From the IMG/VR virus record IMGVR_UViG_3300046474_000470, positions 20,888 to 84,887 of that record: 64,000 nt of DNA. One strand, given 5' to 3'. The DNA is from a virus. The position numbers and the translations under genes are program-made. The notes below the pieces were generated by a model. The model was not told the origin of the DNA. It did not search any database and saw only the letters and a list, made by a program, of their open reading frames with translations. Position 1 is the first letter of the stretch, and every line of letters begins with the position of its first letter. Shown here one piece after another: positions 48,504 through 56,726 of this stretch.

Positions 48504-48857
48504 TTGTAAGACTCCTGAGAATGGGTGACTGCGATTAGATAAGGTTCGGTGCGCGGCGGCATCTTCGCCACCACCACCACTACACTACAAAAACACTACA
48601 ACTAAGCACTCATTATGCGGGAAAACTGTGTTGTTGTCCCATTGTATTTTTGTATCAAGCTGCGCAGGTGGATAGCTTTTCCCTATGCTGGCCCGGCTGG
48701 CGCCCTCGCGCAGGTGAGGCTATCGAGACCTGGCTATTGATAGTTTTTAGCTATATCTGGGACGGTAACTGTGGCGAAAATACCACTTGACAAACCGGGA
48801 ATCACTAAAACCGGTCAGTGAATTGTGAATTAATTACGTCATAAACTGTGTCATTAG

Positions 48858-48886
48858 TTGACAACTCACTCGGATTTGCCTAAATA
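48858..48886 (+). promoter_or_regulatory. Near-consensus rightward promoter
   Basis: TTGACA, 17-nt spacer, TAAATA. The -10 lies inside the inverted repeat TGCCTA-AATAA-TAGGCA (48877-48893), so a repressor bound there would block it. It would transcribe the packaging genes with a leader of about 360 nt. Confidence 0.7.
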
Positions 48887-48893
48887 ATAGGCA
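48877..48893. promoter_or_regulatory. Operator-like palindrome over the -10 box
   Basis: TGCCTA and TAGGCA arms separated by AATAA. Perfect 6-bp symmetry centred on the -10 of the promoter at 48858. The HTH product of the next gene (49255) is a candidate ligand, by position only. Confidence 0.5.
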
Positions 48894-49008
48894 GATTTGT
48901 GTCGCGATTTAACACATTGCTTTTAAGCAATGCCGCTAGGACGCGTTTAACGGCCCTATGCGCGGCCTGGACGGCGCGCGGGTGCATGTGCGCGCCGATT
49001 GTGTCGCC

Positions 49009-49036
49009 GCTCTGAGGGGCTCTGAGGGGCTCTGAG
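49009..49036. repeat. Tandem 10-bp repeat, 2.8 copies
   Basis: GCTCTGAGGG twice, then GCTCTGAG, with no interruption. It lies 220 bp before the HTH gene. Direct repeats in this position could be terminase-binding sites. Confidence 0.7.
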
Positions 49037-49219
49037 ACGGGGGTACTTTCCTGACAGCAAGCAGGTGCCCGCGCCCTCCTACCTGCCCAAAAATTTCTCC
49101 CAAATTTTTAAACTTTTGCGTAGCTTTTCGTCAACTATTACCGAAATTCCGAAATTTCATGCCATTTCGTTGACTTTTTCAGAAATTTTTCGGATTTTCC
49201 GAAATTTTCCGTCACTTTC

Positions 49220-49248
49220 TAGGCAAAAACCTTTCCTCGTGGCATACT
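49220..49248 (+). promoter_or_regulatory. Extended -10 promoter directly at the 49255 start
   Basis: TAGGCA, 17-nt spacer, CATACT, with TGG before the -10. Only 6 nt separate the -10 from the ATG, so transcription would begin at or next to the start codon. No Shine-Dalgarno precedes the ATG. Confidence 0.6.
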
Positions 49249-49254
49249 TATTGC

Positions 49255-49542
49255 ATGCTACGCGACGACCTCAAACCCTACATTGACGCCCTCAAGCGCC
49301 GGGAAATCACCGGCCGCGAGGTCGCGCGCCTGCTCGGCACCCATGAAAGCTACATTTCCCGGGTCCTGGCCAGGATGAACATCACCCGCGATCCCCCGGC
49401 CAAGCCGCTGACCGACAAGATCATCAACCAGGCGCGCGCCGAGCACCGCCTGCTGTGCGCCCAAACGATGGAGCCGAAGGCCGCGGCCAAAGCCGCCAAC
49501 TGCAGCCTGCGAACCATCTACCGCTTGCGAGGCAAGACCTGA
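49255..49542 (+). CDS. Helix-turn-helix protein, regulator or terminase DNA-recognition factor (95 aa)
   Basis: Contains REITGREVARLLGTHESYIS, a good helix-turn-helix, and a second helical pair at the end (AKAAANCSLRTIYRLRG) that resembles a resolvase/terminase-small type HTH. Two DNA-binding helices in 95 residues are unusual. TGATG overlap with the next gene. It may recognise the packaging site or regulate late genes. Confidence 0.72.
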   Translation: MLRDDLKPYIDALKRREITGREVARLLGTHESYISRVLARMNITRDPPAKPLTDKIINQARAEHRLLCAQTMEPKAAAKAANCSLRTIYRLRGKT

Positions 49543-49994
49543 TGGCCCTCAAGGACTTCAACATGAAGGGCGGCCCGGCCGCCAAAGCCGACCCGCTCGA
49601 AGGGCTGGACGACAGCGAGCTGCTGACGCTGCGCCACCGCCTCGACAAGAAGCTGAACCTCGACCTGACTCAGCTCAACCTTGCGGAAGAGTTGGGCATG
49701 CAGTACCGCTCCGGCCAGATCCTATTGGCTTCGGTGCAGGACGACAAGGACACGCCGGCGAACCAGAAGGCCCAGGTGTTCAACTCGGTCGGCGCCGCAC
49801 TGGAAAAGATCGTCAAGCAGCAAAGGGTCGTGTACGACGCCGAGCGCCTCAAGCGCTTCGAGAGCGCTTTCCTGAAGACCCTGGACCTGTACGGCACCGA
49901 CGAACAGAAGCGCCGCTTCTTCGACCTGTACGGCGAGTACCTGCGCGCCGACGAGAAGCCGGCCGCACCGCCAGCGATCGAGGATGCGTCATGA
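49542..49994 (+). CDS. Terminase small subunit-like protein (150 aa)
   Basis: Starts MALKDFNMKGG at the TGATG overlap. A helical protein with LTLRHRLDKKLNLDLTQLNL, a coiled-coil-like centre and AFLKTLDLYGTDEQKRRFFD. The position directly before small membrane genes and the large terminase, and the length, fit a small terminase; I recognise the layout rather than a specific motif. Confidence 0.68.
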   Translation: MALKDFNMKGGPAAKADPLEGLDDSELLTLRHRLDKKLNLDLTQLNLAEELGMQYRSGQILLASVQDDKDTPANQKAQVFNSVGAALEKIVKQQRVVYDAERLKRFESAFLKTLDLYGTDEQKRRFFDLYGEYLRADEKPAAPPAIEDAS

Positions 49995-50245
49995 GAATCG
50001 AAGCCAACAAGCACCCGGCCGCCATCCATATCCGCGAAGTGCTGGTGCAGGGCGTGCCGCTCCTGCCCGGCACCTGCAAATGGGTCGACCTCGAGAAGAA
50101 CGAAGCCTGCATCTACCGCACCGGTGCCGACGGCCGCCCGCTGATCGAGGACGGCAACTGGGTCGAGCACACCATCCACGCAACGCTTGCCATTCGGATC
50201 GACGACCAGCACCGCCACCTGCTCAGCTGGAGGCCGGCGCCATGA
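49991..50245 (+). CDS. Small beta-rich protein (84 aa)
   Basis: ATGA junction. VLVQGVPLLPGTCKWVDLEK and WVEHTIHATLAIRID suggest a small beta fold. No family recognised. Confidence 0.72.
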   Translation: MRIEANKHPAAIHIREVLVQGVPLLPGTCKWVDLEKNEACIYRTGADGRPLIEDGNWVEHTIHATLAIRIDDQHRHLLSWRPAP

Positions 50246-50460
50246 TCGACGCCCTCGCTTACGGCATCGTCGTCGCTGGCGTCGTGCTGGTGATCGGCCT
50301 GACCCTTGGCGCCGGCTGCCTGGCCAGCTACATCTGGGGCTCGATCTTCTGGTTCCGGATCCGCCGCATCTACCGCCTGCATACGGTCTGGCACTACCTC
50401 AAGAAGCTGGAAGCGACCGGTCGCTACCACTTCCCGCCGCCCGACGAGGAGAACCCATGA
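50242..50460 (+). CDS. Small membrane protein (72 aa)
   Basis: One long hydrophobic stretch (YGIVVAGVVLVIGLTLGAGC and ASYIWGSIFWF, possibly two spans) followed by a basic, Tyr/His-rich cytoplasmic-type tail. It could be a holin-like protein, but the place before the terminase is not the usual lysis position. Confidence 0.72.
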   Translation: MIDALAYGIVVAGVVLVIGLTLGAGCLASYIWGSIFWFRIRRIYRLHTVWHYLKKLEATGRYHFPPPDEENP

Positions 50461-50648
50461 GAGCCGGCGAACTTTTACAGCGGATGATCGCCGCCGGCGT
50501 GCTGCCCGAACCACAACAAAGGTCTGTCATGAGCACCCGATACCGCGCGCGCCCGCGCCAGCCCATCCGCCGCATGCCGCTACTGGCCGTCACCATCGTG
50601 ATCGGCATCCTGATCTGGGGCGCGCCGCTGGCGCTCGTCTTCGTATGA
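50457..50648 (+). CDS. Small membrane protein (63 aa)
   Basis: A basic N-terminal half (STRYRARPRQPIRRMP) and one C-terminal hydrophobic span (LLAVTIVIGILIWGAPLALV). ATGA junctions on both sides. Second membrane protein of a three-gene set. Confidence 0.7.
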   Translation: MRAGELLQRMIAAGVLPEPQQRSVMSTRYRARPRQPIRRMPLLAVTIVIGILIWGAPLALVFV

Positions 50649-50734
50649 GCGACCGGGCCTATTTCCTGCTGCGCTGTGCCGCCGCCGCCGAACTGCTGGC
50701 CCTGGTCGCAGCGATCATCACAAAAATGCCATGA
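50645..50734 (+). CDS. Membrane microprotein (29 aa)
   Basis: MSDRAYFLLRCAAAAELLAL followed by nine residues; almost wholly hydrophobic. ATGA junctions at both ends exactly bridge the gap to the large terminase, supporting translation. Confidence 0.6.
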   Translation: MSDRAYFLLRCAAAAELLALVAAIITKMP

Positions 50735-52425
50735 GCCACGCTGATCCCAAGCTGCTCGAGCACCTCAACCGGCTCGAGCAGGCGCTCTTCAACAGCTACG
50801 ACCTGGGCGACGTCGTGCGCTACCTCGAGGAGAAAACCTTCCTCAAGGGCGATCGCTTCTCCTTCCACGACCACGAGTTCCAGAAGGACATCCTGTCCGA
50901 CACCAGCCGCGTGGTCTACGTCCAGAAGTGCGCCCAGGTGGGCATGTCCGAGTGCATGGCGCGCTACGCGCTGGCGGTTTCCCGCGTCATGCCTTACTTC
51001 TCGGTGATCATGACGCTGCCGTTCGCGAACGACGCGACCAACTTCACCAAGACCCGCCTGGACCCCATCATCGACGAGTCGCCCGACCTGCGCGACTCGA
51101 TCGACAACGACCTCAATAACGCGGCGATCAAATCGATCGGCACCAGCCTGCTGTACATGCGCGGATGCTCGGGCACGACGACCGCGCTGTCGGTGCCGGC
51201 CGACATGCTGATCCACGACGAGGTCGACCGCTCGGATCCGGACACCCTTGCCCAGTTCCAGTCGCGCATCAAGCACAGCAAGTGGAAGCTCACGCGCCGC
51301 TTCGGCACGCCGACCACCGAAGGCCGCGGCATCGCGCTGGAGATGACGACCGCGCGCCGCATGCGGCGCGCCTGCACCTGCAACCACTGCGGCCTGCAGT
51401 TCGTCCCGAACTTCCACAAGCACGTCAAGATTCCGGACTATGCGGGCGAATTCAAGGACATCAACAAGCACAACATCGACACGCTGCGCTGGCGCGAGGC
51501 GCGCCTGCACTGCCCGGGCTGCGACGCAGAACCCAGCCTGGCGCCGCAGCACCGCGAGTGGATCTGCGAGAACCCGCAGGACAACTTCGAGGCGATCGGC
51601 TACTACGTCACGCCCTTCGAGGTGCCCGAGATCGTCACTGTGCCGTCCCTCATCCAGGAGATCACGAAGTACAAGACCTGGGCGGAATTCGTCAACCAGG
51701 CGCTGGGCGAGACCGCCGACGCCGGCAACGCCCAGCTCAACGAACAGGATGTCGAGGAGTGCCGCGCCACCATCCCGCTGACCTCGAACGAGCTGCACGC
51801 CATGGGCATCGACGTCGGCCAGACTTGCCACGTCGCGGTCGGCCGCCGCACGATGGCCGGCCAGCTGCTGGTCGTGCACAAGGAGCAGGTGCCGCTGGCC
51901 AAGCTGGCGACCCGCCGGCGCGAGCTGGCCGCCAAGTTCCGGGTCCTGATCACCGTGATCGACGCCTTCCCCGAGACCAACCTGGTGCACCAGATGCAGC
52001 GCCAGGACAAGAACCTGTACGGCGGCGTCTACGCGCAGAGCCGCCTGCTGGCGACCTACAAGATCGTCATGGTCGACGAGGACAAGGCCGAGGGCAAGCT
52101 GCCGATCAACCAGGCGCAGATCATGCGCGACATCAATTTCGACGAGGTGATGGCGCTCTACAAGGCCCGGTCCCTGCTGTGGGCGCCCAGCGGCGACCAC
52201 ACCGACCGCCTCTGGTCGCTGCACATGCTGGACATGAAGCGTACCCAGGTGTTCGACAAGAACCAGGAACTGGTCTACACCTGGGCGAAGTCGAAGGAGG
52301 GTAACGACCACTTCATGCACACCTTGGGCTACCTGCATGTAGCGTCGCAGCTGATGGAGACCGCCTCGCGCGACGTGCCGTTCGTCGGCGTGACGCTGTT
52401 CGGCACCTTCCGCGTCAAGCATTGA
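50731..52425 (+). CDS. Terminase large subunit (GpA-like)
   Basis: 564 aa. It drives DNA packaging and cuts the concatemer. N-terminal ATPase: Walker A-like VQKCAQVGMSE (64-74), Walker B LIHDEVDRSD (about 160-170), and a linking GTPTTEGRGI coupling-type loop. A C4 zinc knuckle (CNHCGLQF, then CPGCDA) follows, as in lambda GpA-type terminases. The C-terminal nuclease has GIDVGQ and VIDAFPET with acidic metal ligands. It sits after the candidate small subunit and before the portal, the standard order. Confidence 0.92.
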   Translation: MSHADPKLLEHLNRLEQALFNSYDLGDVVRYLEEKTFLKGDRFSFHDHEFQKDILSDTSRVVYVQKCAQVGMSECMARYALAVSRVMPYFSVIMTLPFANDATNFTKTRLDPIIDESPDLRDSIDNDLNNAAIKSIGTSLLYMRGCSGTTTALSVPADMLIHDEVDRSDPDTLAQFQSRIKHSKWKLTRRFGTPTTEGRGIALEMTTARRMRRACTCNHCGLQFVPNFHKHVKIPDYAGEFKDINKHNIDTLRWREARLHCPGCDAEPSLAPQHREWICENPQDNFEAIGYYVTPFEVPEIVTVPSLIQEITKYKTWAEFVNQALGETADAGNAQLNEQDVEECRATIPLTSNELHAMGIDVGQTCHVAVGRRTMAGQLLVVHKEQVPLAKLATRRRELAAKFRVLITVIDAFPETNLVHQMQRQDKNLYGGVYAQSRLLATYKIVMVDEDKAEGKLPINQAQIMRDINFDEVMALYKARSLLWAPSGDHTDRLWSLHMLDMKRTQVFDKNQELVYTWAKSKEGNDHFMHTLGYLHVASQLMETASRDVPFVGVTLFGTFRVKH

Positions 52426-52451
52426 CAGCTGGCAATTGTTTGCCATATCCT
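52422..52451 (+). promoter_or_regulatory. Promoter upstream of the 110-aa gene
   Basis: TTGACA, 18-nt spacer, TATCCT; the -35 overlaps the terminase stop. The leader contains a TGTGGGT/ACCCACA hairpin (52451-52470) before the ATG at 52484, which has no clear Shine-Dalgarno. Confidence 0.6.
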
Positions 52452-52483
52452 GTGGGTCCCACTACCCACAGAAATAAAAAATC

Positions 52484-52816
52484 ATGGCCCAGACCTTCGC
52501 CGATTCGCCTTCTATCCGTACCGCCAGCGGCATCGCCAGCCTCAACGACCTCGTCAAGACCGCGGCAGCCGCGCCGCAGCCGCAAGTGCCGGCCGCGATG
52601 AACGATCTGCGCAACAACATCGAGCGGCTCGACCAGAGCATCAGCATCCTGGCTGAGCGCCTCAAGTCCGTTGTCACGTGCGTGCCAGAAGACAGCAAGG
52701 CTCACCCTGTACCTGTCGGCCTGGTGGAGCTGGCCAACGCCCTTGACCAGAATTCTGCGCATATCAACTACCTGAACGACAAGGTAAATGGCTTGCTTTC
52801 CGGGCTGCAACTCTGA
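52484..52816 (+). CDS. Hypothetical helical protein between terminase and portal (110 aa)
   Basis: Ser/Ala/Pro-rich N-terminus, then helical segments (MNDLRNNIERLDQSISILAE and LVELANALDQNSAHINYLND), probably a coiled-coil oligomer. It has its own promoter and terminator, so it forms a separate unit inside the late block. No family recognised. Confidence 0.75.
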   Translation: MAQTFADSPSIRTASGIASLNDLVKTAAAAPQPQVPAAMNDLRNNIERLDQSISILAERLKSVVTCVPEDSKAHPVPVGLVELANALDQNSAHINYLNDKVNGLLSGLQL

Positions 52817-52907
52817 TACATTGAAGCCCTAGCATCCTGAAAATGCTGAATCAGCCGGCCGGGCCTCTCTCGACCGGTAAGGGCCGGGAGATCCCCAGCC
52901 GAGAACG

Positions 52908-52937
52908 AGCCCGCCTGGAAGCGGGCTTTTTCTTTTC
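52908..52937 (+). terminator. Intrinsic terminator after the 110-aa gene
   Basis: AGCCCGC, CTGGAA loop, GCGGGCT, then TTTTTCTTTT. A strong GC stem with a U-rich tail, about 90 bp downstream of the gene. Confidence 0.85.
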
Positions 52938-53061
52938 CGCAACCCGTGACATACTGAACACGGGCGCGCCCGGCTAAGACAACGCCTTGGAGTTTTGTGC
53001 CGTATGGATAATCGACAGCCAAGAGGCGGGGCGCTCACTTCCATGCCGCAAAGCAAAATCC

Positions 53062-53090
53062 TTGCCAGCAGGATATTTCGGTGAGATACT
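53062..53090 (+). promoter_or_regulatory. Extended -10 promoter directly at the portal start
   Basis: TTGCCA, 17-nt spacer, GATACT, with TGA before the -10. Only 7 nt lie between the -10 and the portal ATG at 53098. A further extended -10 (TGACATACT, 52947-52955) sits just after the preceding terminator. Confidence 0.6.
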
Positions 53091-53097
53091 CTGCGGC

Positions 53098-54693
53098 ATG
53101 TTTAACGCCGCCCTCCAACTCCTCGCCAAGCTGAACCCGGCCAAGCCTGCGAAGGGCGGCACCGGCACAGGCACGCTTCAGCCTGTCACCGGCCAGCCGG
53201 TGATGCCGCTGATCGAGACGCCCAAGGTCCCGAACAAGCAGACCACGCTGCCCGGCTACCTCCCGAACACGTCGTACGTCAGCTCGCCGCTGAGCAAGAA
53301 GGACAGCCGGGCCGCCAGCACGGATCCGGCAGTCGCCGCGCGCCAGGCCGCGAGCACGCCGGACGTCATTCGGAGTCTGGCGCGCCTCACGCCCGACCTG
53401 TCGGCCGCGGTCAACGCGTTCCTGCGCGTCGGCATCCCCGAAAAGTACCGGGTCGTGGCCCGCAACATGGACGGCTCGTTCAACCGCGAAGCGACCGCGC
53501 TGGCGGCCAACATCCTGCGCCAGTTCGACCTGATGCCGGACTACGCGTCCGGCTTCTCCCAGGTGTCGAACCTACGCTCGGTGGCCGAAGCCCTGGCCAA
53601 GGAAATCATCATCGAGGGCGGCTGCGCGATGGAGCTGGTGCTGGACAAGAACCGGCTGCCGTACAAGTTCCAGCCAGTGCCCGTCTCCCAGATCGTGTTC
53701 GTCGAGGACAAGAACGTCCAGTCGATCAAGCCACAGCAGCTGCTGTCCGGCACCTATATCGACCTGGACATCCCGACCTTCTTCTACACCTCGCTCGACC
53801 AGGATCTGCTGACCGCCTACGCGATCAGCCCGCTGGAAAGCGCGGTGCAGCCGGTGCTGACGGCGGCCGATTTCGCCAACGACATGCGCCGGATCTGCAA
53901 GCGCGCCGTGTTCCCGCGTTACGACGTCTCGATCGACGAGGCGCTGCTGCGCGAACGCATCCCGCCTGAAGTGCTGAACGACACCGCACTGCTCACCGAT
54001 TTCATGAACTCGACGCTGGCGTCGATCAACCAGGTCATCAACACGATGAACCCGGAAGACGCGATCGTCCACTTCGACTTTTTCACCGTGACCGTGGTCG
54101 ACATGAAGTCGGCCAACAGCGCGGAAAGCTTCGATACCGTCAAGGGCATCATCGACGAGAAGGTCTCGACCGGCGCCAAGACCATGCCGTCGATCCTAGG
54201 CCACGGCTCGGGCTCGCAGAACGTGGCCAGCACCGAGACCCTGGTCTTCATGATGAGCGCGAACGGCATGGTCCGTCTCAAGCTGCAGGAGGTCTTCTCC
54301 AAGGCGATGACGCTGAGCGTGCGCCTGTTCGGTCACGACGTCACCGTCGAATTCCTCTACGACGACATCAACCTGCGTCCGACCTTGGAGCTTGAGAGTT
54401 TCAAGTCGATGAAGCAGGCGCGCAACCTCGAGCTCCTCAGCCTTGGGTTCCTGACCGACGACGAGGCCTCGCTGGAACTGACCGGCGAGATGACCCCGGA
54501 CGGCTTCGCGCCGCTGTCGGGCACCGGTTTCTACAAGGGCCGCGCTGCGGCCGACCAGGCCGGCGGCGCGCCGGGCCAGCAGGGCGACGGCACCTCGAAG
54601 GGCAACGACAACCCGATGGGCAACAAGCAGGGTGCCGGCCAGCAGGGCCAGAAATCCGACGCGCCGAGCAAACCAAAAGGACCACAGAAATGA
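53098..54693 (+). CDS. Portal protein
   Basis: 531 aa from MFNAALQLLAKLNPAKPAKG at 53098. The portal forms the dodecameric channel for DNA entry. Blocks such as LRQFDLMPDYASGFSQVSNL, EIIIEGGCAMELVLDKNRLP and FQPVPVSQIVFVEDKN fit a siphovirus portal; the C-terminal about 70 residues are Gly/Gln/Lys-rich and disordered. The place between terminase and prohead protease confirms the call. Longer in-frame starts before 53098 would enter a promoter region without a Shine-Dalgarno. Confidence 0.85.
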   Translation: MFNAALQLLAKLNPAKPAKGGTGTGTLQPVTGQPVMPLIETPKVPNKQTTLPGYLPNTSYVSSPLSKKDSRAASTDPAVAARQAASTPDVIRSLARLTPDLSAAVNAFLRVGIPEKYRVVARNMDGSFNREATALAANILRQFDLMPDYASGFSQVSNLRSVAEALAKEIIIEGGCAMELVLDKNRLPYKFQPVPVSQIVFVEDKNVQSIKPQQLLSGTYIDLDIPTFFYTSLDQDLLTAYAISPLESAVQPVLTAADFANDMRRICKRAVFPRYDVSIDEALLRERIPPEVLNDTALLTDFMNSTLASINQVINTMNPEDAIVHFDFFTVTVVDMKSANSAESFDTVKGIIDEKVSTGAKTMPSILGHGSGSQNVASTETLVFMMSANGMVRLKLQEVFSKAMTLSVRLFGHDVTVEFLYDDINLRPTLELESFKSMKQARNLELLSLGFLTDDEASLELTGEMTPDGFAPLSGTGFYKGRAAADQAGGAPGQQGDGTSKGNDNPMGNKQGAGQQGQKSDAPSKPKGPQK

Positions 54694-55490
54694 ACTATAT
54701 CCTCTGGGCCGGCTCGCCGGAAAGCTATGACGTCGTCGAGCGTGCGCGCGTCAGCGCGCAGGCGATGGCCGCCGACATCATCGCCCGCGGTATCGACCAG
54801 CCCGAAGTGCCGAAGATGTGGCAGAAGCAGGGCAACCTGGCCATCATCCCGATCAACGGCTCGCTGATCGAAGGCCACGCCGGCTGGATGTCTTTCTTCG
54901 GCGTGACCGGCTATGCCGACATCGAGGACGCCCTGACCCAGGCAGCGATGGACGGCGACGTCAAGCGCATCCTGCTCGAAGGCCGTTCCGGCGGCGGCGC
55001 CGCCAGCGGCGCCCAGCCGCTGGCCGACTACATCAGCCAGATCAAGGCGGTCAAGCCGATCGACGCGCATATCAGCACCCTTGGCGCATCCGCCTGCTAC
55101 TGGGCCATGAGCGCGGCCGACAACCTGACGATCAGCCCGATGGCTATCACCGGCTCGATCGGCGCCGTCCAGATCCACACCAGCTACGCCCGCCAGCTGC
55201 AAGCCGACGGCATCGACAAGACGGTCGTGCGCTCGGGCGAATACAAGATGCTCGGCAACCCGTACGAAGCCCTGACCGACACGGCCAAGGCCGAGATGCA
55301 GAGCCAGGTCGACGACGTCAGCGCCCTGTTCGAAGCCCACGTCGGGAAAATGCTGGGCGTTTCCGCCGAGCATGTCCGCACGCACATGGGCAAGGGCCGG
55401 ACCTTCCTTGGCCAGCGCGCCGTGGATGCAGGTCTCGTCAAGAAAGTCCAGACCTTCGACGCGGCTGTTGCCGCAGCGAAAAATCGTTGA
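54690..55490 (+). CDS. S49 family (SppA-like) prohead protease
   Basis: 266 aa, ATGA junction with the portal. The ClpP/crotonase-like fold has the oxyanion region RILLEGRSGGGAASG, nucleophile Ser134 in LGASACYWAM and the general-base Lys186 in VVRSGEYKMLG, as in lambda gpC-type and phage SppA proteins. It trims scaffold or capsid during head maturation. Confidence 0.9.
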   Translation: MNYILWAGSPESYDVVERARVSAQAMAADIIARGIDQPEVPKMWQKQGNLAIIPINGSLIEGHAGWMSFFGVTGYADIEDALTQAAMDGDVKRILLEGRSGGGAASGAQPLADYISQIKAVKPIDAHISTLGASACYWAMSAADNLTISPMAITGSIGAVQIHTSYARQLQADGIDKTVVRSGEYKMLGNPYEALTDTAKAEMQSQVDDVSALFEAHVGKMLGVSAEHVRTHMGKGRTFLGQRAVDAGLVKKVQTFDAAVAAAKNR

Positions 55491-55515
55491 CAAAGCAAAA
55501 TACGTGCCCAATAAT
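55487..55515 (+). promoter_or_regulatory. Promoter upstream of the head genes
   Basis: TTGACA, 17-nt spacer, AATAAT; the -35 overlaps the protease stop. The following ATG (55541) has AAGGA 7 nt upstream. It should boost expression of the head assembly proteins. Confidence 0.7.
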
Positions 55516-55540
55516 TGCCATCATTCAAAAGGATGCCGAA

Positions 55541-56161
55541 ATGAAACTTAACGCCGCACAACTTGCCGCGCTCGCGCGTGGCGCAACGCAGGCCGAGGTC
55601 GCCGCTCTGGCTGACGCTCCGACCACAAGCGCTTCGGCATCCGCTGAGGCTGACGTCGCTGCAGCTGCTGCCGCTACCGCTGCGGCCGCTACCGGCGCCG
55701 CCACCCCGACCGCACCGCCGGCCGGCGAAGCTGCTGCAGGCGAAGCTGCTCCGGCAGCTGCCACCGCCGCCGCCGCTGCTGCACCAGCCGCCGCTGCTGC
55801 ACCGTCCGAACTGGTCGCCCACCTGACTGCCCAGCTGACCGAGGCCAATGCCGCGCTGCTGGCCGCCAAGGTCGAAGCCGAAGGCTTCAAGGCCCAGGCT
55901 GCCCAAGTCGAGCCGATGGTCGCTGCCATGCGCAGCGTGATCGGCGAGAAGCTAGTCGCGCTGGGCGGCTCGGCCGACATCGCTGCCGGCTACACCGCAT
56001 CGAATATCGTCGCCGAGTTCCAGCGTATCGACGCGATCCACAAGACCCAGTTCCGTGTCGGCGGTGTTGCCGCCGTCGCGTCGCCGGAAACCAAGCCTGC
56101 GGCCAAAGCCGTCATCAGTCCGCTGTTCACTGCGGCCGTTGAGAATTCTCTCGTTAAATAA
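55541..56161 (+). CDS. Ala-rich head assembly protein, candidate scaffold (206 aa)
   Basis: Residues about 25-90 are almost entirely Ala, Pro, Glu, Thr, predicted disordered. The C-terminal 115 residues are helical (HLTAQLTEANAALLAAKVEA). A low-complexity protein placed between an S49 protease and the capsid gene is typical of scaffolds. Direct evidence is lacking. Confidence 0.7.
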   Translation: MKLNAAQLAALARGATQAEVAALADAPTTSASASAEADVAAAAAATAAAATGAATPTAPPAGEAAAGEAAPAAATAAAAAAPAAAAAPSELVAHLTAQLTEANAALLAAKVEAEGFKAQAAQVEPMVAAMRSVIGEKLVALGGSADIAAGYTASNIVAEFQRIDAIHKTQFRVGGVAAVASPETKPAAKAVISPLFTAAVENSLVK

Positions 56162-56172
56162 AGGGGCGCACC

Positions 56173-56721
56173 ATGTCCAAAGCACACTTCATCACCCCGA
56201 CGGGTCCGACCCCTGACGTCATGACTGTCCGCCTCGGTTCGGGCCGGGCAGTCAACGGCGTCGTCGGCTCCGGCGGCAACATGTCCTACCTGGACGAAGG
56301 CAAATTCGTCAAGCTGGTCGGCGAATCCCAGTTCGATCTGGCCGCCGCCGGCGACGTGATCGAGGCGCAGATCGTCTCGGTCGACGCAGCCCTGTCCGAC
56401 GGTTTCACCATCGGCGGCATCAAGGAGACGAAGGAAATCTACGTCACCGCAGCCGGCCTGCAAGCGACCGAAGGCACCGGCAACATCGCCGTCGGCGACT
56501 ACGTCGTGTGCGGTTCGCAGGAAGCCAAGGGCGTCGCCATGTCGACCCCCTACCCGAAGGTCGTGAAGTCGACTGTGCAGATCGGCGCCGCTCCGGCCGA
56601 CCTCGCTGCTGCCGGCGTTCAGGCAAAACTTGCAGCTCATCCCTGGCGCGTTGTGTCGCTGGGCCCTACCGGTACCGGCGCTCCCGGCACCACCATCGTC
56701 ATCACCCGTCTCGGGAGCTAA
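56173..56721 (+). CDS. Head decoration protein-like (182 aa)
   Basis: Gly/Val-rich beta protein (GRAVNGVVGSGGNMSYLDEG, GNIAVGDYVVCGSQEAKG) directly before the capsid gene, the usual place of lambda gpD-like stabilising proteins. Length and composition fit; no specific motif seen. Confidence 0.7.
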   Translation: MSKAHFITPTGPTPDVMTVRLGSGRAVNGVVGSGGNMSYLDEGKFVKLVGESQFDLAAAGDVIEAQIVSVDAALSDGFTIGGIKETKEIYVTAAGLQATEGTGNIAVGDYVVCGSQEAKGVAMSTPYPKVVKSTVQIGAAPADLAAAGVQAKLAAHPWRVVSLGPTGTGAPGTTIVITRLGS

Positions 56722-56726
56722 TCACC

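Larger units (their letters stand above)
48504..49254. other. Control region before the packaging genes (750 bp)
   Basis: No gene seen. It contains a near-consensus rightward promoter with an operator-like palindrome (48858-48892), an 18-bp palindrome (48915-48932), three tandem GCTCTGAGGG copies (49009-49036), an AT-rich stretch with repeated CGAAATT/AATTTCG words (about 49139-49215) and a second promoter at its right end. Its place directly before the small terminase candidates would fit a pac/cos site; AT-rich iterons would fit an origin. Confidence 0.6.

Noticed and set aside
49009-49036. CRISPR-like array
   Set aside because: The repeats are 10 bp, directly adjacent and without spacers; this is a tandem repeat.
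50242-50734. Holin-antiholin-spanin lysis cassette
   Set aside because: Three small membrane proteins are present, but no endolysin is adjacent and the place before the terminase is atypical; lysis roles were not assigned.
50659-52446. A 595-codon minus-strand frame opposite the large terminase
   Set aside because: Same kind of shadow; the plus-strand frame carries the terminase motifs.
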